From assembly GCF_017309585.1 (NCBI RefSeq), contig NZ_CP071321.1, positions 2,666,001 through 2,730,000 on the forward strand: a stretch of DNA of 64,000 nucleotides, given 5' to 3'. The position numbers and the translations under genes are program-made. The notes below the pieces were generated by a model, which did no database searches, had not been told where the DNA came from, and saw nothing but the letters and a program-made list of their open reading frames with translations. The first letter of the stretch is position 1. Each line of letters opens with the position of its first letter. This DNA is from Nitrogeniibacter aestuarii (lineage in GTDB: Bacteria > Pseudomonadota > Gammaproteobacteria > Burkholderiales > Rhodocyclaceae). This document shows positions 51,214 to 58,457 of the stretch, in pieces.

Positions 51214-52428
51214 ATGCAAGTCCCAAGCATCGATGCCACTCACCTTGAAGCGGGAACGCGCGCCTACCGCCGCGCCAACTTCGCGATGTTTCTGGGTGGC
51301 TTTGCGTGCTTCGCCATGCTTTACGCCACGCAGCCCTTGTTGCCGCTCTTTGCGGACATCTTCGGGGTGACCTCCACGCACGCCAGTCTGAGCGTGTCCT
51401 TCGGGACCGGCGCGCTTGCCCTGGCCCTGATTCCGGCCAGCCTTCTGTCTGATCGTTTTGGCCGGCTCACCATCATGCGCTGGGCACTCGCCCTGTCGGC
51501 ACTGATGGCCCTGCTCGTACCGTTCGTCCAGAGCTTCGATGCCCTGCTGGTGCTGAGGGCCCTGCTCGGCCTGTGCCTGGCCGGACTGCCCGCCGCTGCC
51601 ATGGCCTATCTGGGCGAGGAAGTGGCACCCAGTGCCCAGGGGCGAGCGATGGGGCTATATATCGCAGGCAATGCCTTCGGTGGTATGAGCGGGCGCTTTC
51701 TCAGCGCCGGCATCACCGATCTGAGCGACTGGCGGACCGGACTGTTCTGCATCGGTCTATTGGGCGCCCTGGCCGCCGCCGCCTTTTTCTACGCACTGCC
51801 CGATTCGAGGCACTTCAGGCGGCGCAGCATCCGGCTTGATGCCGTGTGGCGTGACACGTGCGCCCTCTACCGCGACGCGGGGCTACCCTGGCTGTTCATG
51901 TGTGCATTCCTGCTCATGGGAGCGTTCGTGGCGCTCTACAATTTCCTGACCTTCCGCCTCTCCGGCGCTCCGTTCGAGCTGGGCCAGACGGCTATCGGCG
52001 CCATCTTTCTGCTCTATCTGGTGGGCACCTGGGCTTCCGCCTGGGCAGGCCAGCTCGCTGACCGGATCGGTCGACGCAATGTGCTGTGGATGATGGTTGT
52101 ACTGATGATCGTCGGCGTGCTGCTCACCGCCGTGCGTTGGCTGCCGGGCGTCATCGTCGGCATCGGGGTCTTTACCCTGGGCTATTTCGGCGCACACACC
52201 ACGTGTAGCGGATGGGTGAGTCGGCGCGCCGGGGGCAGCCGAGCGCTGGCTGCCGCCCTCTACCTGAGCAGCTACTACCTGGGCAGCAGTGTGCTGGGAT
52301 CGTCCGTGGGTTTCGCCTGGGACCATGGGGCCTGGCCTGCCGTGGTGGCCGTCCTGGTCTCGCTGAGCGCGGCCGTGCTGGGCATTGCATTTCACCTGCG
52401 CCGCATCCCCAAGGCGGGCAGCGCGTAG
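51214..52428 (+). CDS. MFS transporter, YnfM-like
   Basis: 404 residues with twelve predicted helices. NFAMFLGGFACFAMLYATQP and LLPLFADIFGVTSTHASLSV match the YnfM/arabinose-efflux-like subfamily; the loop 2-3 motif is LLSDRFGRLTIMRW and the repeat after helix 8 is QLADRIGRRNVLWMM. It is likely an inner-membrane drug or metabolite exporter. Divergent LysR regulator upstream. Confidence 0.9.
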   Translation: MQVPSIDATHLEAGTRAYRRANFAMFLGGFACFAMLYATQPLLPLFADIFGVTSTHASLSVSFGTGALALALIPASLLSDRFGRLTIMRWALALSALMALLVPFVQSFDALLVLRALLGLCLAGLPAAAMAYLGEEVAPSAQGRAMGLYIAGNAFGGMSGRFLSAGITDLSDWRTGLFCIGLLGALAAAAFFYALPDSRHFRRRSIRLDAVWRDTCALYRDAGLPWLFMCAFLLMGAFVALYNFLTFRLSGAPFELGQTAIGAIFLLYLVGTWASAWAGQLADRIGRRNVLWMMVVLMIVGVLLTAVRWLPGVIVGIGVFTLGYFGAHTTCSGWVSRRAGGSRALAAALYLSSYYLGSSVLGSSVGFAWDHGAWPAVVAVLVSLSAAVLGIAFHLRRIPKAGSA

Positions 52429-52560
52429 CTCTAGTTGCCATCACACAACACCAGCGTCATTGATTCGTCACAAACGCCACGGTGTTTGACGCACGTCAGA
52501 GGTTTTTTCGCGCATCGGCGCAGCCTGATTTCAGTAACTGACTGAAAAAAGGAGGCGCCC

Positions 52561-53685
52561 ATGAGTGAAGCAAAGACCACAGACCCCATCGCCCAGGATC
52601 TGGAAGCACCGTCAGGATCAGCAGCGACCAAGTCGACACGCAAGCCGCGAACCCGCAGTACGCCGAAACCCAAGACGTCAAACACGGCGACCCGCGGTAA
52701 ATCGCCGGGCACCCAACGAAAGAAGACACCCGACGACGACACGCCAGTCGTCTACGAGTCGCATCACACGCCGGCTCAGGAGGCGGAGGCGGCCGACGAG
52801 ATTCTTCACGTCAGCCATGGCCCCGTCGCGCTACAGGTAGCGTCGGCACCGCATGGCAGCTACGAGGACAGCGGCAAGGCCAGCTTGCCCGCCAACTACC
52901 CCTACCGCCAGCGCATGCGCCGCACCCAGTATGAAAAGATCAAGCAGGAACTGCAGATCGAGCTGCTCAAGGTGCAGAACTGGGTCAAACAGACCGGCCA
53001 GAAAATCGTCATTCTGTTCGAGGGCCGCGATGCAGCCGGCAAGGGCGGGACGATCAAACGATACATGGAGCACCTGAATCCCCGGGCGGCCCGCGTTGTT
53101 GCACTGGAGAAGCCAAGCGAGCGGGAACAGGGGCAATGGTATTTCCAGCGTTACGTCGAACACCTGCCCACCTCGGGCGAGATGGTGTTCTTCGATCGCT
53201 CCTGGTACAACCGCGCCGGCGTCGAGCGTGTCATGGGTTTCTGTACGCCCTCCGAGTACCTGGAATTCATGCGCCAGACACCCCAGCTTGAGCGCATGCT
53301 GGTCAACAGCGGTGTCAAGCTGTTCAAGTACTGGTTCTCGGTCAGTCGGGAAGAACAACTGAGGCGCTTCATCTCCCGCCGCGATGACCCGCTCAAGCAC
53401 TGGAAGCTCTCGCCCATCGACATCAAGTCACTCGACAAGTGGGACGAATACACGGCCGCCAAGAAGGCCATGTTCTTCCACACGGATACGGCCGATGCGC
53501 CATGGACGGTGATCAAGTCCGACGACAAGAAACGCGCGCGTCTGAACTGCATGCGCCACTTCCTGTCATCGCTCGACTATCCCGAGAAGGATCTGTCGGT
53601 CTGCGGCAAGCCGGATGCCAAGCTGGTCGGGCCTGCAGAAGTCATCTTCGAACAGGACGAAGCTGAATCCAACGCGTTCACTTAA
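52561..53685 (+). CDS. ppk2: polyphosphate kinase 2 family protein with basic N-terminal tail
   Basis: 374 residues after an AAAGGAGG box. The PPK2 core begins near residue 110 (NYPYRQRMRRTQYEKIKQEL) with Walker A EGRDAAGKGGTIKRYMEHL (about 154-172), REQGQWYFQRYVEHLPTSGE, the Walker B region VFFDRSWYNRAGVERVMGF and the lid-type Arg residues of REEQLRRFISRRDDPLKHW. It transfers phosphate between polyphosphate and nucleotides. Residues 20-57 form a Lys/Arg/Thr/Pro-rich tail (RKPRTRSTPKPKT) not needed for catalysis. An intrinsic terminator follows. Confidence 0.92.
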   Translation: MSEAKTTDPIAQDLEAPSGSAATKSTRKPRTRSTPKPKTSNTATRGKSPGTQRKKTPDDDTPVVYESHHTPAQEAEAADEILHVSHGPVALQVASAPHGSYEDSGKASLPANYPYRQRMRRTQYEKIKQELQIELLKVQNWVKQTGQKIVILFEGRDAAGKGGTIKRYMEHLNPRAARVVALEKPSEREQGQWYFQRYVEHLPTSGEMVFFDRSWYNRAGVERVMGFCTPSEYLEFMRQTPQLERMLVNSGVKLFKYWFSVSREEQLRRFISRRDDPLKHWKLSPIDIKSLDKWDEYTAAKKAMFFHTDTADAPWTVIKSDDKKRARLNCMRHFLSSLDYPEKDLSVCGKPDAKLVGPAEVIFEQDEAESNAFT

Positions 53686-53708
53686 TCGACTTTCTATCCA
53701 CTCGAAAT

Positions 53709-53732
53709 AAAAGCCACCCCCGGGTGGCTTTT
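53709..53732. terminator. bidirectional intrinsic terminator
   Basis: AAAAGCCACCC, a CC loop, GGGTGGCTTTT lies between the convergent ppk2 and OmpA-family genes, with T-runs on both strands. Confidence 0.88.
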
Positions 53733-53751
53733 CTGACTGAACCGAAGCATT

Positions 53752-54792
53752 TCAATTCGCGGCGTCGCGGTCCATTGAACCGAGCGATCGCGCGAAGGAC
53801 AGATTTCGCGCACTTTCAGGCAGCGGTTTCGCGTAACGCGTCTCGGGCATGGCAGCCACCGCTTCTGCCGGCATGATGAATTCCACATCCACGCGTCGAT
53901 TCTCGCGACGTCCCGCTTCGGAGTTATTGCTCGCGATGAAACACTCGGTGCAGAAGCTGATACCGAGCTTGTCAGTGGGCACCCCGGCCTCGACGAACTT
54001 TTCGCGGACGGTATATGCGCGTTCCAGCGCTACGCGTTTGTTGACCTCGAATGCGCCCTTCGAATCGGTACGACCACGGACGTGCACTTTGTCCGCTTTC
54101 AAGGCGATGGGCACCAGCTCCTTGATGGCGGCCTCCCCTTCCGGACCGATACCGACCCGATTGAATGCAAACGGGACGATGCGGGTTGCCGAGGCAAAGG
54201 TGGTGGCCAGCTTCAGCCCCCGTTTCTCCGCCACCAGGGTGTCTTCCACGTAGCGGCGAGCCACGATGGTCGTGTCCTCCGCCCGGAGCACCAGGCGGTC
54301 AGGGGATTCAGTCGTAGTGCGGGTATTGCGCTCCTGTTCAGGAGCGAGCGCAGTAATAGCCGCAGGCGGAGACAGTTCCATCGTGTCATTGGCCACGGCC
54401 ACGGAGTCCGCCACCGCCGACGTCGTTGCCTCGACGGGCTGGAACCGGTCGGTGTGCTCCTGGCTGCCCAGGGCAACGGATGCGTTTGAGGTGTCGACGG
54501 TGGGCTCGTTCCCGGACGCAGCCGAATCTCGCGCTGGCATGCTCGAGCTTTCCGGGGGCTCCGGCGTTGAATCGCTCGCCGCGGCGCTACCCGAGTGTAT
54601 CGTGCGGATTTGCCCGCCAACACTCACCGCCCCTTTGACTTCGTTGAGCCCAAGACCGGGAGTTTGATCAGACTGCGTCGCTTGTTCGATCACCAGATAG
54701 CCCACAACCACACCGACCAGTACGGTGAGTATGGCCATGAGATTCTTTGTGCTGTCTGAACGTCTGACCTGTGTCATTTTTGCGAGTCGCAT
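53752..54792 (-). CDS. OmpA-family protein with N-terminal membrane anchor
   Basis: 346 residues from the ATG at 54792; an ATG five codons later (54777) or a TTG at 54798 are alternatives. A basic N-terminus precedes one uncleaved transmembrane helix (NLMAILTVLVGVVVGYLVIE). A long Ser/Ala/Thr-rich periplasmic linker follows, then a C-terminal OmpA/MotB peptidoglycan-binding domain (IVPFAFNRVGIGPEGEAAI, VRGRTDSKGAFEVNKRVALE, RRENRRVDVEF). An unusual insertion with a CxxC pair (SFCTECF) precedes the last helix. It probably anchors the inner membrane to the wall. It is divergent from the rtcB leader. Confidence 0.8.
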   Translation of the reverse strand: MRLAKMTQVRRSDSTKNLMAILTVLVGVVVGYLVIEQATQSDQTPGLGLNEVKGAVSVGGQIRTIHSGSAAASDSTPEPPESSSMPARDSAASGNEPTVDTSNASVALGSQEHTDRFQPVEATTSAVADSVAVANDTMELSPPAAITALAPEQERNTRTTTESPDRLVLRAEDTTIVARRYVEDTLVAEKRGLKLATTFASATRIVPFAFNRVGIGPEGEAAIKELVPIALKADKVHVRGRTDSKGAFEVNKRVALERAYTVREKFVEAGVPTDKLGISFCTECFIASNNSEAGRRENRRVDVEFIMPAEAVAAMPETRYAKPLPESARNLSFARSLGSMDRDAAN

Positions 54793-54956
54793 ATGCAACC
54801 GATGTTTTATTTGCGAAAAATGTTACAGGACATATCAAACCCGGCACGAGCACTTTTCTTGTCGCGGTTAAAAAATCGCCCACAACGACACAGAAAATCA
54901 CCTGATGGCACCGCTTGAAGGCCCTCCATGGGCGAAATCGAATCGTCACGAGGGCC

Positions 54957-54962
54957 TTGACA
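54957..54962 (+). promoter_or_regulatory. candidate -35 box of the rtcB leader transcript
   Basis: A perfect TTGACA lies 69 nt before the small leader ORF. The -10 at 17 nt (CAGCAT) is poor, so the promoter is uncertain. Confidence 0.35.
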
Positions 54963-55025
54963 AACCCGGTTAATGCCTTCAGCATCCGCCCCCAGCTTAT
55001 CAATGCCTACTTTGAGGACGCCCAA

Positions 55026-55064
55026 ATGACCTACGCCATCACTCAGGAGATCACACCCCGCTAA
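55026..55064 (+). CDS. possible 12-residue leader peptide upstream of rtcB
   Basis: ATG with GAGGA eight nucleotides upstream, followed by 12 codons (MTYAITQEITPR) and TAA. It is too short to judge by composition, and it shows no run of regulatory codons. Its place between a TTGACA box and a hairpin-terminator pair upstream of rtcB is what makes it notable. It could equally be chance. Confidence 0.3.
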   Translation: MTYAITQEITPR

Positions 55065-55089
55065 GACGGATGGCGTTCGCTCATGCACG

Positions 55090-55110
55090 CCCGGGTCTTG
55101 GCGACCCGGG
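55090..55110 (+). repeat. strong hairpin in the rtcB leader
   Basis: CCCGGGTC, loop TTGGC, GACCCGGG is a perfect 8-bp GC-rich stem without a T-run. It is followed by a smaller hairpin (CGAG, 7-nt loop, CTCG at 55122-55136) and the terminator. Confidence 0.7.
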
Positions 55111-55140
55111 CCAGGCGCAGGCGAGATGGAAACTCGAATT

Positions 55141-55176
55141 AAAAGCCCTGGTTCAACCGGGGCTTTTTGTTTTTTA
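55141..55176 (+). terminator. intrinsic terminator 15 nt upstream of rtcB
   Basis: AAAAGCCCTGG, loop TTCAA, CCGGGGCTTTT (one T-G pair) with the tail TTTTTGTTTTTT makes an 11-bp stem. It points toward rtcB and ends just before the rtcB ribosome-binding site, so it either ends a small RNA or attenuates rtcB. Confidence 0.85.
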
Positions 55177-55191
55177 TCGAGGATTTCTGTC

Positions 55192-56400
55192 ATGCCTGTT
55201 CAAATGACCCTCAACAAGGGCACGGTCCCCGTCCGCATCTGGACGGACGACATCGCTCACGACGCACTACAGCAACTGCAGAACCTGTCGCGGCTTCCGA
55301 TCATCCACCACCATGTGGCAGCGATGCCGGATGTTCATTACGGCACCGGTGCCACGGTGGGCGCGGTCATTCCGACCCGAAGCGCCATCATTCCGGCTGC
55401 GGTCGGCGTGGATATCGGCTGCGGCATGAACGCGGTCCGTCTCTCGCTCAAGGCGCACGAACTGCCCGATACGCTCGCGCGTGTGCGCAGCGCCATCGAA
55501 AAGGCGGTACCGGTCGGCTTCGAGCAGCATGCGCGCACCAAGGTGAAGGGCTCGGCCCATGCACGCCGGGCACGCAAGATGAACGACCGCCTCGACGCCA
55601 TCGTTACCCGGCATCCGGGGATCATGAAGATGCAGCGCCGTTTCAACGACACCTGGATGTGCCAGTTGGGCACGCTCGGGGGCGGCAACCATTTCATCGA
55701 GTTGTGTATCGATGAATCGGATGGCGTGTGGATCATGCTCCACTCCGGCAGCCGCGGTATCGGCAACGTGATCGGGCGCTATTTCATCGCGGCCGCGCAG
55801 AAGGACATGCGCCGACATCAGGTGCATTTGCCGGACCGCGATCTGGCCTACTTCAGTGAGGGCAGCGACCTGTTCGACGACTATGTGGACGCCGTCGACT
55901 GGGCCCAGGACTACGCCATGGACAACCGGCGCATGTTGCTGGAACTGGTGGTCGAGGCCATCCGACCGTTTCTGCCGCGCTTTTCGCTTGAGGCCGAGGC
56001 AATCAACTGCCATCACAACTACGTGGCGCGAGAGCATCACTTCGGTGCCGATGTGTATGTCACCCGAAAAGGCGCGATTCGCGCTGGACTGGGCGAGATG
56101 GGGATCATCCCCGGCAGCATGGGCACACGCTCTTACATTGTGCGCGGGCTGGGCAACGCCGAGTCCTTGTGTTCCTGCTCTCACGGCGCCGGCCGGCGCA
56201 TGAGCCGGGGCCATGCCAAACGGCACTTCAGCGCACGTGACATCGAAGCCCAAACGGCAGGTGTCGAGTGCAGAAAGGACCGCGGCATCATCGACGAGAT
56301 TCCGGGGGCCTACAAGGACGTCGACCAGGTGATGGCACACCAGACCGATCTGGTCGAAGTGGTCCACACCCTCAAACAAGTGCTCTGCGTCAAAGGCTGA
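55192..56400 (+). CDS. rtcB: RNA-splicing ligase RtcB
   Basis: 402 residues from the ATG at 55192 with a GAGG box (MPVQMTLNKGTVPVRIW); E. coli RtcB has 408. It joins RNA 3'-phosphate or 2',3'-cyclic phosphate ends to 5'-OH ends using GTP and Mn2+. Metal and guanylate ligands are visible: HHHVAAMPDVHYGTGATVG, VGVDIGCGMNAVR (Asp74, Cys77), TLGGGNHFIELC, MLHSGSRGIGNVIG, INCHHNYVARE and the guanylylated-His region SCSHGAGRRMSRGHAKR. Three co-directional genes follow at 33, 10 and 9 nt. RtcA, archease and RtcR are not in the window. Confidence 0.96.
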   Translation: MPVQMTLNKGTVPVRIWTDDIAHDALQQLQNLSRLPIIHHHVAAMPDVHYGTGATVGAVIPTRSAIIPAAVGVDIGCGMNAVRLSLKAHELPDTLARVRSAIEKAVPVGFEQHARTKVKGSAHARRARKMNDRLDAIVTRHPGIMKMQRRFNDTWMCQLGTLGGGNHFIELCIDESDGVWIMLHSGSRGIGNVIGRYFIAAAQKDMRRHQVHLPDRDLAYFSEGSDLFDDYVDAVDWAQDYAMDNRRMLLELVVEAIRPFLPRFSLEAEAINCHHNYVAREHHFGADVYVTRKGAIRAGLGEMGIIPGSMGTRSYIVRGLGNAESLCSCSHGAGRRMSRGHAKRHFSARDIEAQTAGVECRKDRGIIDEIPGAYKDVDQVMAHQTDLVEVVHTLKQVLCVKG

Positions 56401-56433
56401 GCACCACAACCGAAACCTGAAAGGAGAAAAACC

Positions 56434-56577
56434 ATGACATACGAACGGGATATTGCACACGCCCCCCGCCAGAGCACGGTGGGCCGGCCCACCCGACATC
56501 CAGATCAATCAGCGGTATGGGCACACCGGCAACGGTATGCCCCATTGGAACGACACCATGGACATCCAGGAATTTGA
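56434..56577 (+). CDS. 47-codon ORF with strong RBS, probable true 5' end of the next gene in another frame
   Basis: AAAGGAGAAAAACC followed by ATG is the best translation start in this interval. The frame encodes MTYERDIAHAPRQSTVGRPT and then becomes poor in G/C at third codon positions before a TGA at 56577. From about 56500 the coding signal is in the +1 frame used by the large downstream ORF. The two may be one gene separated by a frameshift (natural, programmed or a sequence error). Confidence 0.4.
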   Translation: MTYERDIAHAPRQSTVGRPTRHPDQSAVWAHRQRYAPLERHHGHPGI

Positions 56578-57511
56578 CGACCTGCGACGCGCACTGCCAA
56601 GCGGTCGAACGCTCTACACCTACTACAAGGATCGATACAGCCTTCAGCTGCTGCGCTATGCGGTCCGGACACCCACGCCGTTCTCGCGCCTTCGTCAGCA
56701 TCCGGTGGCACGCTTGCTGGAGAAACCGCGCGTCAAGCAGATGATCGCGCGATGCGGTCAGCGCCTGACGCCGGCCGACATCGAAAACCATGACGGCGAT
56801 CCGCAGGCCCAGGTCTATCACCTCAGCGTCGGCTGCTGGGACGCAGCACCCAGAGAGCAAGAGCAGATGAGCCGCCGCGGCGTGAATCTGGTCCTGCAGC
56901 TCAACTTCTCTCAGGAGCACTGCCGCACGGCGCGGCACTTGCTCGGCATCGACGGCGATACCGACCCGTTCAACGGCCGAGCACACCCGGTGCTCAAGGA
57001 CGCACGTCCGGACCGTCGTTACACGCTGGCCTGGTCGCGCGTGGATATCGACCTGGGCGCCCGAGAAGCGCTGATCGAAGAGATCCAGTCTGACTGGGTG
57101 CGCGATGTGCAGTGGATCCGGACTTGGGCGGAACGGCGCGGCGGCCTGCCTAAATGCGTACAGAAAAGACGCGGCATCAATGCGTCGGCGGACAATATCG
57201 TGAAATACGACGAGATCGCCCTCGCCCCCCACCGCAGCCAGTGGGCAGAAGCAATGCTCTCGGCCACGCTCTTCTTTCTTCGGGAAGAACTCGGCGTCGA
57301 GCGCATCTGGATGCATACGCCAACGAGCAGCGAGCATTTCAAGCGCATGCACAACCGATCGCAACCGCCCCGCTCGCTCTACACGGACTTGCCGCGCCGA
57401 TTCTGTTTCGAACCCACAAGCAGCCTGCCCGGATTTGTCGCAGAAGACCGAAAGCTTCAGCGTGTTATCCGACGACGCCCGGCTGCAGCACTGCAAACCC
57501 TGAACTTCTAG
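56453..57511 (+). CDS. uncharacterised protein with EEIQSDW motif, rtcB neighbour
   Basis: Open frame of 352 codons whose only far-upstream start is TTG; ATGs at 56537 and 56558 give 324 and 317 residues but have poor ribosome-binding sites. The stretch around residues 190-300 (YTLAWSRVDI, then LIEEIQSDWVRDVQ, KYDEIALAPHRSQWAEAMLS, VERIWMHTPTSSEHFKRM) resembles, from memory, the EIQSD domain of phage large polyvalent proteins, where a PFK-x-x-WHELALK-type segment follows the motif. There is no signal peptide or membrane helix. Function is not known. Its place directly after rtcB suggests a role in RNA repair or its control. Third-position G/C indicates true coding from about 56500 onward. Confidence 0.7.
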   Translation: MHTPPARARWAGPPDIQINQRYGHTGNGMPHWNDTMDIQEFDDLRRALPSGRTLYTYYKDRYSLQLLRYAVRTPTPFSRLRQHPVARLLEKPRVKQMIARCGQRLTPADIENHDGDPQAQVYHLSVGCWDAAPREQEQMSRRGVNLVLQLNFSQEHCRTARHLLGIDGDTDPFNGRAHPVLKDARPDRRYTLAWSRVDIDLGAREALIEEIQSDWVRDVQWIRTWAERRGGLPKCVQKRRGINASADNIVKYDEIALAPHRSQWAEAMLSATLFFLREELGVERIWMHTPTSSEHFKRMHNRSQPPRSLYTDLPRRFCFEPTSSLPGFVAEDRKLQRVIRRRPAAALQTLNF

Positions 57512-57521
57512 GAGGACCCTC

Positions 57522-57698
57522 ATGGCCAAGAAGAAACACCGGGCCGAGACGGTCCGGTTCGACAACCCGCTCCGGCCACGCAACCCGTTTGCGCTCTCGC
57601 CACTCATGCATCGAGGCGGGGCACACGAAAAGAGTCAGGGCGCTAAACGCCGGGCGGCTCGCGTGGCACTGAAACGGGGGGACTTCGAAAACGACTAG
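57522..57698 (+). CDS. small basic protein, phage-type
   Basis: 58 residues after a near-perfect AGGAGGA box, 10 nt downstream of the EEIQSDW gene. The sequence begins MAKKKHRAETVRFDN and includes RPRNPFALSPLMHRGGAHEK and SQGAKRRAARVALKRGDFEN. About a quarter of the residues are Lys/Arg. Short proteins with an RNPFAL ... GAHRKS-K-x-RR pattern occur in phage genomes as I recall. It may bind nucleic acid; function unknown. Confidence 0.75.
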   Translation: MAKKKHRAETVRFDNPLRPRNPFALSPLMHRGGAHEKSQGAKRRAARVALKRGDFEND

Positions 57699-57707
57699 AA
57701 TCCCACC

Positions 57708-58409
57708 ATGCACTTACCGAAATGGCATTATCTGCTGGCTGCTTTCGTCCTCTGCCCGCCGGCACAGGCGGGTGAAAGCACCTGCTATGGCACGCCTTCG
57801 AACGGACGGCTCGAAGGCGGTGTCAGCCTGCCGAACGCCGGCGCCAACTTCCACACGTACGGCCGCGTGCCCAGTGCCTTGGGGCGAACCTATGTGCACG
57901 CCAAGGTCCGGGACACGCTCACAAGCGCCTATAAACGCCTCGAAGCGCTGACGCCAGGCGTCCCCTATGTGTTTGCGGAAAGCGGCTGGGCAACGGGCGG
58001 CTCGTTCAAGCCCCACAAGACACATCAGAATGGCCTCTCGGTCGATCTGATGGTGCCCGTGCGTCGACATGACGGCACGCCCGTTCCGATGCCCACCCAT
58101 GCGTTCAACCGTTACGGCTACGACATCGAGTTCGACGCCACAGGCAGGAGCGACGACCTCGTCATTGATTTCGATGCGCTTGGCGCCTTGATGCTGGCAC
58201 TGGCCGACGCCGCGCGTACTAACGGTATCGGGGTGCAACGCGTGATCTTTGCACCCGATTTACAACCCGCGCTGTATGCCTCCGAGCACGGCAAAGAGGT
58301 CAGGCGCCGGGTGACAATCCCGACGAAGCGCTCATGGGTACGGCACGACGAACACATCCATGTCGATTTCAGCGTGCCCTGCCAACCCTTGAACAAGTAC
58401 CCCAAATAA
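57708..58409 (+). CDS. penicillin-insensitive murein endopeptidase (MepA-like, M74)
   Basis: 233 residues with a signal peptide (HYLLAAFVLCPPAQA-G). Zinc-ligand motifs of the LAS metallopeptidase fold are visible: PHKTHQNGLSVDLMVPV (His and Asp) and RHDEHIHVDFSVPC (His). FAESGWATGGSFKPH precedes the first. It should cleave peptide cross-links in peptidoglycan in the periplasm. It starts 9 nt after the small basic gene, so it is probably in the rtcB transcript, and ends at a bidirectional terminator. Confidence 0.85.
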   Translation: MHLPKWHYLLAAFVLCPPAQAGESTCYGTPSNGRLEGGVSLPNAGANFHTYGRVPSALGRTYVHAKVRDTLTSAYKRLEALTPGVPYVFAESGWATGGSFKPHKTHQNGLSVDLMVPVRRHDGTPVPMPTHAFNRYGYDIEFDATGRSDDLVIDFDALGALMLALADAARTNGIGVQRVIFAPDLQPALYASEHGKEVRRRVTIPTKRSWVRHDEHIHVDFSVPCQPLNKYPK

Positions 58410-58438
58410 AAAACCCCGCCATCACTGGCGGGGTTTTT
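58408..58438. terminator. bidirectional intrinsic terminator
   Basis: AAAAAACCCCGCC, loop ATCACT, GGCGGGGTTTTT overlaps the endopeptidase stop codon and lies 20 nt before the convergent acnB stop. T-runs occur on both strands. Confidence 0.93.
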
Positions 58439-58457
58439 CGTTGGCGGTCGAGGTCGA

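Larger units (their letters stand above)
54793..55191 (+). other. gene-free rtcB upstream region
   Basis: About 400 bases without a conventional gene. The left part holds the OmpA-gene start region. From 54957 on it contains a TTGACA box, a 12-codon ORF with its own ribosome-binding site, a strong hairpin, a small hairpin, and an intrinsic terminator, all oriented toward rtcB and described separately. No RtcR-type sigma-54 promoter with correct spacing was found. Confidence 0.6.

Noticed and set aside
54909..54921. Sigma-54 promoter TGGCAC...TTGA upstream of rtcB
   Set aside because: The spacing between the GG and the downstream dinucleotide is two bases too short for a -24/-12 promoter.
55122..55156. 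A tRNA-Ser(GGA)-like gene before rtcB
   Set aside because: The anticodon-like loop fits, but the T-loop lacks canonical T54-T55-C56 placement and there is no acceptor stem or normal D arm, so no tRNA is called.
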